Shown here one piece after another: positions 45,621-55,759 of a stretch of DNA of 64,000 nucleotides. Source of the DNA: Chloranthus sessilifolius (lineage: Eukaryota > Streptophyta > Magnoliopsida > Chloranthales > Chloranthaceae); NCBI GenBank assembly GCA_021018995.1, contig CM037590.1, positions 105,215,097 through 105,279,096 on the forward strand. Reading direction: 5' to 3'. The first letter of the stretch is position 1. Each line of letters begins with the position of its first letter. Below the pieces are notes generated by a model, which worked only from the letters and a program-made list of their open reading frames with translations, had not been told where the DNA came from and did no database searches. A program made the position numbers and the translations under genes.

Positions 45621-46224
45621 GAGGAAATGTCCGATTTAGACATGAGTTTAGTAGAGCATCGTCTCGTCTTAGAACCCGATGCAAAGCCTGTTAAGCAGAA
45701 ACTCTGTAGGATGCACTCACAAATTTCCCTTCAAGTTAAGGAGGAAGTCGACAAGTTATACAAAGCCAAATTTATCCGAGTCGTTCTTTACCCTAAGTGG
45801 GTCGCCAACATAGTACCTGTTGCCAAGAAAGATGACAGAGTACAGGTTTGCATCGACTTTCGAAACCTCAATCAGGCATGCCTAAAAGATGACTTCCCAC
45901 TTCCACACGTTGACACTCTAGTCGACAACATAGCTGGACATGAGATGCTATCCTTTATGGACGGTTTCTTTGGATATAATCAGATCAAATTAGCAGAGTC
46001 CGACCAAGAGAAGACTTCCTTCACCACACCATAGGGAACATACTGTTATGTAGTTATGCCTTTTGGGCTCAAGAATGCAGGAGCTACGTATCAACGCGCC
46101 ATGATGGCCATCTTTCACAACATGATGCATAAGTGTATAGAAGTCTACGTCGATGATATATTAGTGAAGTCCCAAACGCAAGTAGCACATGTTGATGCGG
46201 TCCAACTTGTATTACAAACAGCTA
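45621..46224 (+). pseudogene. Element C reverse transcriptase, truncated
   Basis: The RT fingers and palm are present: WVANIVPVAKKDDRVQVCID, FPLPHVDTLVDNIAGHEMLS, FMDGFFGYNQI, then after one in-frame TAG (46033-46035) CYVVMPFGLKNAGATYQRAM and the catalytic YVDDILVKS (about 46150-46176). The sequence ends at about 46224, where a (TTAGGG)4 run and unrelated LTR sequence begin. The thumb, RNase H and integrase are therefore missing. Confidence 0.85.
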
Positions 46225-47622
46225 TGTTAGGGTTAGGGTTAGGGTTAGGGTTTGATCACTTCTTTTTTCATTTTTTCTTCTCTCTTAGCCCACCACTTGC
46301 TGGCTAAATCTTTGGTAAGCAATTAGGTGTAGTTTCATTTAGTTTTGTAATAGGTCATTTAAACATTGGGATTTTGTGAAGAGCTGTTGTGCATAAGGCT
46401 GTTGTCTTGAGAAATTTCATTATTGGTAATTTAGATCAATGGAATTTATACTTTAAATATTCATTCAATCTGTTATTTTCCTATTTGCCCATAGTTTTGT
46501 TCAGGCTATAGCATGCATTTAGGATTTGAGCTTATTGAAAGGCTCATGGAAGGTTGAGCTTGTAGCCCTGGGACCATGGTGGCAACAATAGTTTACATGT
46601 TCCATCTCATCATCTGTGGGTAAGGCAGCCTGTGTGGATAACATGTGACCATTTAAATGGACAGACTATAGCCCTAGGGTGGGTCTTAGTCACAGATCTG
46701 AGAAGGATTCTTCTCCTCTGCACTTGAGCTTGTAGCCTAGTGAGAGGTTGTGCAAGAACAGGCTCCCCTCTGTCTTACTTGGCTACTATCATGTGTTAGA
46801 TCTGGCTTCTCCGTAGTGATTGCAGACTTATGGGCTGAGTCATTGCAGGCCTTTTGTAGTAATGATCAGCTGTATTTAAGTCCCTATTCAACCTATTGTT
46901 TTTCCTATGTGTCCAAGCATTGTGTTGATGGCCTTTGACACATACATAGGATTTTATGAGTTGGAACTCCTATGAATGTTTGCCAGATCTATAAGCAGAT
47001 CTGGGGTGCTTGTAGCCTGACAAACATAGTGTCTGCAATGGTATTCATGGCCTGATTTAGTTATTTGGTTGGAGGAAATCTATTGGATAGTCTGTGACCA
47101 TTTAAGTGGACAGATTATAGCCTTAAGATCAGTCCACTCCTTTGGATTAGGTTAGCTTTTCTGATTTAATCAATGAGATTTGACAGACTCTATTAGATAG
47201 TCTGTGACCATTGAAGTGGACAGATTATAGCCTTAAGAGCAGTCTAAATGGCATGGGTTAAGTTAGATTCTTCTACCTTGCTGAGGTTATTGATAGCACT
47301 CCAGTAAGGATTTGCTACAGAGACAACCCTAAATCTGAGTTACATAATTAAATGAACATTAGCCTAAACTGCTTACTGCCCATCCTTTTATCTTTATTTT
47401 AACACACCATCACCACCTTCTTCTTAACCCTTTCTTTGGATAGGACTGCACTTTATTTCTTTTTTTCAGTAGGTAATTCAGTGTAGTTGTGACACCCAAC
47501 TCCCTTTCTTTAGGATTGCCAGATCTGTAGTCAGATCTGAAGGCCTACTATTATAGCCCATTTTGGGTTCTAGATTAATTTCTCTGTGGGACAAACTCTT
47601 ACTTTTCAAAACTTGCTACAAT
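46225..47622 (+). repeat. Athila-like LTR fragment, + orientation (first part)
   Basis: Starts TGTTAGGG with four TTAGGG units. It then follows the R/U5 region of element B's LTR in reverse orientation: the CCACTTGCTGGCTAAATC, GTTTTGTAATAGG and GGGACAAACTCTTAC stretches have clear counterparts. The conserved box (GACCATTTAAGTGGACAG...) occurs at 46646-46680, 47093-47130 and 47204-47242. It lacks a motif array and TATA box, so U3 is missing or very different. Element D inserted at 47622; the fragment continues at 59398. Confidence 0.68.
47618..47622. repeat. Target-site duplication of element D (left copy)
   Basis: ACAAT directly precedes the left LTR of element D and recurs at 59393-59397 directly after the right LTR. 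The interrupted LTR fragment reads through correctly when one copy and element D are removed. Confidence 0.93.
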
Positions 47623-49857
47623 TGTGATAGCCTAATTTTTGTTACTCAAAAATCTGCCATCAGCACGACCCTCGAGGTCATGCACCTTAAATCTAAGCGG
47701 AACATCACATATCGATTAAAAGTCAACAATTTAAATTACCAAAGCTTCAAATTAATTAAGTCTCCATGTTTCAATAAGGTCTAGCAACTAACAGACTGTT
47801 CCAGTCTCATGCCAATTCAAGAGCAGAGGAACTACCTTGGCCCATAAATGATAATCTTATCATCTTCGATAGTTTGCCAAAAGAAAAGTATAGTATTTAA
47901 TTACATTTAAAAGAAAGGACTTGACATGCCAAGCCACGAGTACTCTCTACTCACCACTTCTAAACGTAAAGCACCTCTAAAAGAATTCCTCGGGAGGAGG
48001 TTCTAACTCTTCTCCGTCTGCGAAATCCAAACCCTTAGGATCAACGTCTCTTGAAACCTGTGGTTGTCATGAAAAGTGTTGCACCTGCGACGTATAGTCT
48101 AAGGGGTGAGCTACATCCTAGCTCAATAGGGAAACGTAAAGAACATATAGATTAATTCTGACATATATGTTGTGCAGTAAAAGAAAAGTATAGTTTATCT
48201 GCTATCACTATCTGGAAGGCAATCGAAATAACTGAAGGAAAAGGTGAACACCACTACTTACTTTACATGGTTTTATTCTTTCTCATCTTACTCGTTTAGT
48301 TGTGACTCCGGCCTGATAACCTAACTCCTTAACTTAAATAGTCCCCGAGCAATATAGCATCGAGCCCCGATGGAATACCCACCATCGTTGTCTAACTAGA
48401 CAGTTATCAATTTTGCATTCCCTGGGAATACTGCCCCAAGCCCCTTTCTCCTAGGTGGCGGGGTCTACTGCTAAATCTACATCCCTGGGATGTGCTATCA
48501 GATATCTGGATTAACCGTCGATCGTCACGAATATTTCGCCGAGTCGTGGGTATCCCGCCACGTCGGTGGGGTATTCTAAACAAACCTTAAATAACAAAAA
48601 TATCAAGTGTGCCTTACATGTAGTTATTCACCGTGATTGTGCTAATTTTTAATATATTAGGACTTATCACTTTACTTTCTTTTCCCCACTGATTCTCATC
48701 TGCACCCCTGGGATGCTACTGATATGTTGTATCATGTATGTATTCATCTTGTAGTTCTTGCGTCCCCTTGGGACCTCTGGCTTCATTTTCTAAAGTCAAC
48801 ACACGCACGCTCTATTTATGTGACATGATGAGGTACTTAGTTTAGCAATTAAATCTGTACTACACATATGCGAAACTGAACAATGTACATGTTTCGATAA
48901 GGTTCCCTACCTCCAGGCAAAACCCAGTGGTCCCTTCTCGTAGTGATGACACATCCCGATCTCACGTCAATCTACATTTCATGCGAAAAGACATGCCTTA
49001 GAATGGTCATTAGTGGTCACTAGCACTCCTTGAGCGCATAGTTCACATGAGGTATATTTGTATACATAAAAGAATTAAATTTTAGTTTTGGTGTATCGCT
49101 CGAGCAGTTGCTTAGCCTCGCTCGAGTGACCTCTTAACCTCGCTCGAGAGGTCGTGAAGCCTCGCTCGAGCGACCTCTTAACCTCACTCGCGCGGTTAAA
49201 ACGAGGTGTCGGATTATCTCACTCGAGCGAGCCTATTCTTCCAATATGGGTCTCGCTCGAGCGAGCCCAGAATGCACTATTCCGTGTTATATATTCATCT
49301 CGCCGAGCGAGACGTTTAGATCGCTCGAGCGAGGGCGGAAACCTTTACTTCATGATTTTATGCAAGAAATCTATTCTATTTCCTTAAATCTTAAATAAAA
49401 TTAATCGGCCATTGCCCCTAAACATTGTAGGTTATCATTAAGACATACCTAAGCACTTCTCAAGCATTATCTCTTACCTAAATCGGCGGATCTCGTAGTC
49501 GGCTTGATCCAACGTTCGAATCCCTGTTAGAAACGAAGAGATCTCTACGGTTCTGGTTCGACCTTCTCTCCAGGTCTTCCACCGGTTTACACTCCCACCA
49601 GGCCTTAGCCTTTCCTCCCTACAAGTCTCTCTTTTCTCTTTCTCTATCTTCCTCCTCTCTATTTAGGTTAAAATGATGTTACGTAGGGGAGATACTTCTC
49701 TCCACTTTCACTTATATAGTGAAAGGAAGGGAAAAATATAATATGTTATACACATATACACACCGTGTGTATATGTTGACCCAGGTTTCCTTATGAACCA
49801 CACATGCACGTGCGTGGCATGTGGCTTATACGATTCCAAAAATCTGGGGTTGTTACA
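47623..49857 (-). repeat. Element D 3' LTR
   Basis: TG...CA ends (TGTGATAGCC at the low end, ...GTTGTTACA at the high end). TATA box at 49711-49720 (minus strand ACTATATAAG). A cluster of the palindromic TCGCTCGAGCGA word lies at 49095-49335, here downstream of that TATA box, unlike in elements A and B. The polypurine tract abuts it at 49858. Confidence 0.92.
49095..49335 (-). promoter_or_regulatory. Dyad-motif array in element D LTR (TCGCTCGAGCGA family)
   Basis: About nine copies or near-copies of CTCGCTCGAGCGAG, with a spacing of about 25-30 bp. The core is a perfect 12-bp palindrome; variants such as CTCGCTCGAGTGAC and CTCACTCGAGCGAG look like CpG decay products. The right LTR has the matching array at 58625-58870, the solo LTR at 61000-61345, and an internal array lies at 51825-52030. 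Confidence 0.78.
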
Positions 49858-50309
49858 TTCTCCCCACCTTATAAGATTTTCGCCCTCGAAAATCGATCAT
49901 GTCCTAAGGTAATGTGATTACATATTTTACAGTTGTGTCCTTGATTAACTCATTACTCATTTATTAGATAGTCGTATGGTTCAATGACCCGAAAAGATCT
50001 ATTTAACACTTACAAGTGTTTGTACAATCAATAATACAATCACCTGAAACGGCCTGAGGAGTTTAGAACCTGATAACGATCATTATTAGAATTTAAAAGA
50101 TGTTCATATCACACTACGCATGAAAACTTTCGTCATATTCTACAGTCATTCTATCAGCTCATCTAATCAAAACATGTATATATATAACAAAAATTTAGTG
50201 CCCACTAATTATAATCGGTGACAATCATGTCACAGCAGTATCAACCATTCACCATACAAACAAATTTTTTTTTTTGTTTTACAACATAAAAAAAAATATC
50301 CATAGCGAC
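49858..50309 (-). other. Element D 3' non-coding tract with polypurine tract
   Basis: On the minus strand AAGGTGGGGAGAA (49858-49870) abuts the 3' LTR and is the polypurine tract. The remaining roughly 440 bases are AT-rich with no coding frame. Confidence 0.75.
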
Positions 50310-51610
50310 CTAGTCGTCACCCTCCTCGTACTCATCGTCGTCATCGCCGGTATCCCATTCCTCATCACTCTCTGCATCGTCTCCCTCGCCCTCACCAACG
50401 GTCTCACCAGCATGGGTGGCACCCTCTGTAGTGGTCCTAGCCGCCTGGGCTGAACTAGATGTCCCAAAAATGGCATCCCTCATCGCCGCAACTCACCGCT
50501 TGCGACGCGTCATGGATAAGCTTGACCCATGAGGTCAATAAGAAGCACCTCCTGGAACCGCTGATGTAGTCGGGTCTCCCGTACCTGTTGGAGAATCTCT
50601 CCTAACACACCGGAGTCGGTGGTATGCAGATGTGGTGGAGGCACAGTGGAGGGAGTAGTCGGTCCAGTCGATGGTGGCTGTGGTGCTTACCTTGTAGCCT
50701 GACGATCTCTTTTCTTGTTCACACTGTTTTGAAGCCCCTTTAGGTTTCGGCTGAGGTCCTGGGCTATGTAGGATACAATGTTATTGGTAAGCGATAACTC
50801 ATTGGTGTTGATCTTGAATCCATCCCTCCCATTACGCGTATCGGGGAGTCGGGAGATAAGACGTGCGTATGGGAGGCAGTTTATTGGCGGAGGAATAACG
50901 CCCCTAACATTTCTCCTATAGGCATGCACCATGCCTTTAATGACGACCATTGGGGCGCTAAACCACCTATTGTGGAAAGCGGAGTGCAAGGCCCGTAAAA
51001 AGGAGTCACGCCGCTCTTGGTCATGACCGGTAGGGTGTAAATTTTTCTTGAAAATGATGTCCAAAAACCACATGTGTGGTGGTAGCTGGGATCGGGTGAT
51101 GGATTGACCCGATGCGGACGCGCTGCCAGTAATATCATCAATGATTGTCGGAAACCCGATGTTTCCAACAAGTGGAGGTTGTGTGTTTGGTGTCGGGGTG
51201 TAGGTGAGAGGGCAGTTCATGACGGCGGATACATCGCCGCCTCCAAAAGACAAATCCTTCCTGTCAATTGTGACGAGGATGGTGTCTTCATTTACATTTG
51301 TTTTGAGGGTCTGATAAAATAATCGGACTAATCTCGGATAGTACCGAGGTCCAAATGGTGTAAGCAAAGGTCGGAGTTGGTGGTTGGTCAGGAAATCCGA
51401 TGTCCATTTCGTGGATGTCGGATCAATAAAGCACGAGGAATGAATTTCCCACTCGGGTTCCATTTCTTTCATGCCCCACCAATCATCAAGTTGGATCGGG
51501 ATGGGTGCCGGTGGTGGAGGTGGTTGTTGTTGTGGTGCTTTGTTTCGCGAAGGTGGCGATCGGGTCGCCATTCGCTTCCTTGGTTGGGGATTAGGGCTTG
51601 AAGAAGCCAT
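50310..51610 (-). pseudogene. Element D accessory ORF, Athila env-like type
   Basis: The ATG at 51610 opens a 307-codon frame that is homologous to the accessory ORFs of elements A and B. After a basic N-terminus (PRKRMATRSPPSRNK) come RLFYQTLKTN, LSFGGGDVSAVMNCP, a GHDQERRDSFLRALHSAF segment and INCLPYARLISRL, in the same order as in A and B. A TAA near 50687 stops it, but the same frame continues through a helix (GEILQQVRETRLHQRFQEVL) to another stop near 50513. An acidic tail (ESDEEWDTGDDDDEYEEGDD, about 50369-50310) lies in a different frame, so a frameshift or an intron separates it. No signal peptide or membrane helix is seen. It is unexpected in a chromovirus. Function unknown. Confidence 0.8.
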
Positions 51611-51824
51611 TAGATTGATAGATAAAAAAAATGAAAGGAGTATGGGGAAGGTAGAAATTTTTACCTAGGAAGTGGTTTGGACGGTTTCGAATTTTTCAAA
51701 TCCGTCTTGGATCGGATGGAAATTACTTGAGGGTGAAAACCCTAGTTCTTCGCTCGGCAGCAACTCCTCGCGTGAAGAAGAAATGTGTTCGAATCATCCC
51801 ATATATATAGTCCGTCCTCGCTCG
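51611..51824 (-). promoter_or_regulatory. Promoter and leader of element D accessory ORF
   Basis: On the minus strand CTATATATATGGG (51799-51810) is a strong TATA-like box just downstream of the motif array. A leader with AACTAGGGTTTTCACC follows, and a donor-like CCTAGGTAAAAAT (about 51655-51665) lies before the ATG at 51610. This is the clearest internal promoter candidate of the three Athila-type accessory ORFs. Confidence 0.65.
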
Positions 51825-52193
51825 GCCGGTGCGTTAGTTATCGCCGAGCGATTACGTAATCGCCATCGGCATATAATTTGGCCTCGCTCGAGCGGCTTGG
51901 AGTCCTCGCTCGAGCGACCAATACACCTCGCTCGAGAGGTCACTATTGATCGCTCGAGCGAGCCCAAAACATGTGATGTTTGTTATTTTATGTAGATCGC
52001 GCTCAAGCGATTGTGAAGTCTCGCTCGAGCGAGCCCATCAGCTGATTTGCTCATCCATAAGCTCGTACCTTGTCTTCTTCTGTCCTTACGTTCGCATGAG
52101 GGGTCCGTCATAACAAACAGTTTAGGCTAGAAAAATATTGAAATTTATACTTGAAATTAAAGTGTTATGTGATGTCACCATTTACAAACAATT
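51825..52193 (-). promoter_or_regulatory. Second dyad-motif array of element D, upstream of accessory ORF
   Basis: About eight copies or variants of TCGCTCGAGCGA between 51825 and 52030 (for example GCCTCGCTCGAGCGG, TCCTCGCTCGAGCGACC, GATCGCTCGAGCGAGCCC and GTCTCGCTCGAGCGAGCCC). The remaining sequence up to the integrase stop (52194) is AT-rich and non-coding. Confidence 0.76.
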
Positions 52194-53450
52194 CTAATTG
52201 ACCCTCTCAAACAACTTGGGGTATTGTTCTTTGACACCAGCCTCCCGTTCCCATGTTGCTTCTTCGGTCGGATGATTCTTCCATCGAACAAGTACTAAGG
52301 GAATGATTTTGGTGCGTAGTACTTGGTCCTTTCTATCCAGCACCTCTGCCGGCTCTTCTATCATACTCATGTCTTCACACATCTCTAGTGATTGACCCTC
52401 CAAAATGTGGGAAGGATCATTCACATATTTCCTGAGCATAGAAACGTGGAAAACATTATGTACTCGATCGAACATCGGAGGTAAGCCAATGCGATATGCA
52501 ACTTCGCCAACTCGGCCCAAAACTTCGAATGGTCCAAGATATCGTGGACTCAATTTCCCCCTCTTTCCAAATCTCATCACGCCCTTCATAGGCGATACCT
52601 TGACAAACACGTGTTCTCCCACCTTATAATCGACGCTGGTCCGCTTGATATCAGCATTGCTTTTCTGTCTGCTTTGAGCCGACTTAAGCTTCTCCCTAAT
52701 GATTCGGACGACTGTGGCATTCTCTTTCAGCAACTCGGGCCCTAAAACAAATTTTTCACCGATTTCCTCCCAATTGATGGGCGATTTTATAATCTTCAGA
52801 TAATGCTTCATATGGTGCCATTCGATGCTTGTTTGAAACCGTTATTATATGCAAATTGATTAACGGTAAGTATTGATCCCACGATTCTTGCATTTCCAAC
52901 ATACAAGCTGAGCATGTCTTCTATTACTTGATTCACCCGCCTGCTTGTCCGTCTGATTATGGATGGAAAGTCGAATCAAATCTAATCGTGTCCCCATTCC
53001 TTCCTCAAACTTCTTCCAATTTTGATGTATATAACGGATCTCGATCGGAGACAATGCTACTTGGGATTCCGTAGGTACTCATTCTTTCCTTCATATAGAG
53101 TTCCGCTAGCTTTCCGTCAGATACATCTTGTTGTAAGGTAGGAAGTGTCTTGACTTAGTTAGTCGGTCCACGATTACCCGGATGGCATTATATTTCCTTG
53201 CCGTACCAAGTCCAACGATGAAATCCATAGATATTGATTCCCATTTCCATTCTGTATTGGCGGTACAGAATAATCTGTATGGTGTCTATGATCAATCTTC
53301 ACTTGTTGACACGTCAAACATCGTGAAACATATTCTGCTACATCTTGTTTTAAACCTCTCCACCAGTAATTCCTTTTCAGATCTTGGTACATTCTGTGTG
53401 CTGGTGTATTATGTGTGACTCATCAAGGATAGTTCGCTTAGCTCAACATT
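52194..53450 (-). pseudogene. Element D integrase with chromodomain, degenerate
   Basis: The HHCC end (RNYWWRGLKQDVAEYVSRCLTC cut short here; CLTCQQVK) lies near 53380-53290. The core follows in shifted frames: [17 protein letters not shown] (about 53240) with the first catalytic aspartate and SDRDP (about 53050) with the second. The C-terminal frame (52811-52194) is well preserved. It includes the GPFEVLGRVGEVAYRIGLP segment and a chromodomain, PLVLVRWKNHPTEEATWE (about 52290-52235), which in chromoviruses directs insertion to marked chromatin. At least four frame breaks lie in the core. Confidence 0.83.
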
Positions 53451-53562
53451 GTCCGGAATACGAGTCGACCCTTGAACAACAAGGAACCATCCTCCTTGAT
53501 TGAGAAATCTGATCTGATGCCCTCAGTTACATCTTGACGACTCTTCATTAACGCTGGGTCCC

Positions 53563-54060
53563 TCATCTGTAGCTCATGGATGTGCTCAATATTCGTCTCA
53601 CTGATATGTTAGCCAAAAAGGCCCTTGTGGCGCGTGGCTCAATATTTTCATCATACATCGAAAGATCTTCAAACAACTTCCATCTATGCATACCCCGAAC
53701 CAAACTGGCCAACAGAGCTGGACCCTTTCGACTTAGGGCATCGGCTACTACGTTAGCCTTACCTGGATGATACTGTATGGAACAGTCATAGTCCTTAAGA
53801 AACTCCATCCATCTGCGTTGTCTCATATTTAGTTCCTTCTGTGTGAACAAGTATCTGAGGCTTTTATGATCGGTAAAAATCTCGAAGGTCTCACCGTACA
53901 AATAGTGTCGCCAAATCTTCAACGCAAATATGACTGTTGCTAGCTCTAGGTCATGTGTCGGATAGTTCTTCTCATGTTCTTTCAACTGTCTTGACCCGTA
54001 AGCTATCACTTTCTTGTGTTGGTTGAGCATGCAACCCAACCCATTGTAACTGAAGCATCA
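53563..54060 (-). pseudogene. Element D RNase H domain
   Basis: A largely open frame with [47 protein letters not shown] and [15 protein letters not shown], the usual sequence of Ty3/gypsy RNase H motifs. It follows RT and precedes integrase. The conserved acidic residues in the visible motifs (E in HDLE, D in TDH, D in VADALS) are retained. Confidence 0.85.
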
Positions 54061-54960
54061 TCATAATCGCGAATCCCCACTCAAGGAATTGCTAATCGGG
54101 GCTGAAGTGAGTCTCATTTTGAGTTCTTGAAAACTCTTCTCGCCGCCTCACTCCATTGAATCTCACATCCTTCCTTGTCGGTCGTGAGAGGTCCGCTATT
54201 CCCTCAACAAAAGCGTCGATAGTAACCTTGCCGGTCAAGGAAACTACGGATATCGATCCATCTTAGGTGTTCCCAATTCACTCGCTTGATTTTGGGCGGA
54301 TCCACTATGACACCATGCTTGGAGCGACATGTCCCAAAAAGGCTAACCTCTTCTAACCAAAACTCGCATTTGTTGAGTTTGGCATAAAGTTGTCTTGGCC
54401 AAAGTTTGTAGAGCGAGTCTTAGATGCTTCTCATGTTCTTCTTGACTTGGAATATATCAAAATGTCATCGACAAACACTACGATGCAAGAATCCAGATGT
54501 GGTTTAAACACCCGGTTCATTAAATCCATGAACGACGCCGATGCGTTTGTCAACCCAAACGGCATCACTAAAAATTTGTAGTGTCCATACCTTGTTCTGA
54601 ATGCAGTTTTCTGAATATCTTCACCTTAACTCTCAACGATGGTATCCGACCGAGGTCGATCTTAGAGAAATACCTTGCTCCCTTGTAGTTGATCGAACAA
54701 ATCATCAATTCTCGCAACGGGTATCGGTTCTTCACGCTTAGTTTGTTCAATCGTCGATAGTCAATGCATAAGCGCATTGACCCATCTTTCTTCTTTACAA
54801 ATAAGTGCTCCCCAAGGAGACACACTTGGTCTTACAAACCCTTTATCCATAAGTTCTCGTGAATCGTTCCTTCAATTCCTTCAACTGGTAGGAGCCATTC
54901 GGTATGGTGCCTTTGAGAGTTGTTCTGGCGGTAAGTCGATGGCAATTCCACCTCCCTCTC
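54061..54960 (-). pseudogene. Element D reverse transcriptase, degenerate
   Basis: [20 protein letters not shown] and KNRYPL (about 54790-54710), FSKIDL (about 54660), then in another frame [17 protein letters not shown] (about 54580-54530) and the catalytic [13 protein letters not shown] (about 54475-54440). Frameshifts near 54960, 54620 and 54400 break the frame. Motif order is normal for chromoviruses. Confidence 0.82.
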
Positions 54961-55551
54961 TGGAGGTAACCCTGGCAATTCATCTGGGAACACATCTTGA
55001 AACTCTCGCACCACTGCGATTTCCGAAATGACATTCTTCTCTTCCTTATCAGCCTTCAAGAATGCCAAGTAACTGCCACAGCCCTTTCTGATCATTTTCT
55101 CGGCCCTTACTGCTGAGATCAGTGGCATAGATGACGACCTCACTCCTTGAAACCGAAATGATCTTCTTGTGTTGGGTCTGAAAATGACGACCTTGTTCTT
55201 GCAGTCGACTGTTGCACTGTGCTGCGCCAACCAGTCCATGCCAAGGATCACATCAAACCCCTGCATGTCTAGCAGTATCAATTTCGCTTCCAATTCATGC
55301 ACCTCTAGGTCTCGAACTGCTATAATGACGGATTTGCAAGCTAACTCCGTGTTTATAAATTCTCTAGTCGGAATAGACATGGATAGGACGAAGTCCAACA
55401 CCTCTGGAACAATCTTCATCCTCTTGGCAAATCGTGGGGTGACGAATGAGTGGGTAGACCCTGGGTCTATCAACACTCTAGCGTCATATCTAAAGACACA
55501 TCCTTTCTCATACATGGTTAAAGTACCTATAGTACGCATACATACATACAA
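54961..55551 (-). pseudogene. Element D aspartic protease region
   Basis: The motif VLIDPGSTHSFVTP (about 55475-55435) is the active site in the DPGS form usual for this chromovirus group. ILGMDWLAQHSATVDC (about 55245-55200) is the conserved second segment. FQDVFPDELPGLPPEREVE at the end (about 55010-54960) is the lead-in to RT, after which the frame shifts. Confidence 0.82.
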
Positions 55552-55759
55552 AATTTACACATCTTTTCACATCCCTAGTTCACGAATAACTTTAGTGTTT
55601 AGCAAAGAAACTACACTATTTCTATTGAATGCACCTCCTCTATCTAAAGGAATGAAATTTCTTAAATTTAAAAAGATTCTCACCTTGGATGACGTCATGC
55701 ACGTTCCCTGCTTCTGACGATGTTGCATAAACTCTCCCTTACTGCGACCGTTTTCCTTG

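Larger units (their letters stand above)
23069..46224 (+). mobile_element. Element C: Tat-type LTR retrotransposon, 3' truncated, hosting element B
   Basis: A + strand Ty3/gypsy element. Its 5' LTR starts with TGTAGACACCCCC at 23069, is split by element B (23708-37318) and ends at about 39912. A primer-site-like sequence, gag, protease, a G-patch/linker region and RT follow. It stops at about 46224 inside RT, right after the catalytic motif; RNase H, integrase and 3' LTR are absent. The Tat/Ogre assignment rests on the gag (YNGTGNPNHHLAIF), the DTGA protease, the G-patch-type segment before RT, the long LTR and the FMDGFFGYNQI RT motif. It inserted into the PMD gene; the flanking bases ACGCA (23064-23068) would be one target duplication, but its partner is not in the window. 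Confidence 0.8.

Noticed and set aside
46225-46252. Interstitial telomere
   Set aside because: Only four units, of a type unusual for plants, at the start of an LTR-like sequence; too little evidence for a telomeric origin.
54777-55717. Open frames on the + strand across the protease and RT of element D
   Set aside because: Antisense shadows of pol; no domain, and the opposite strand has the clear protease and RT motifs.
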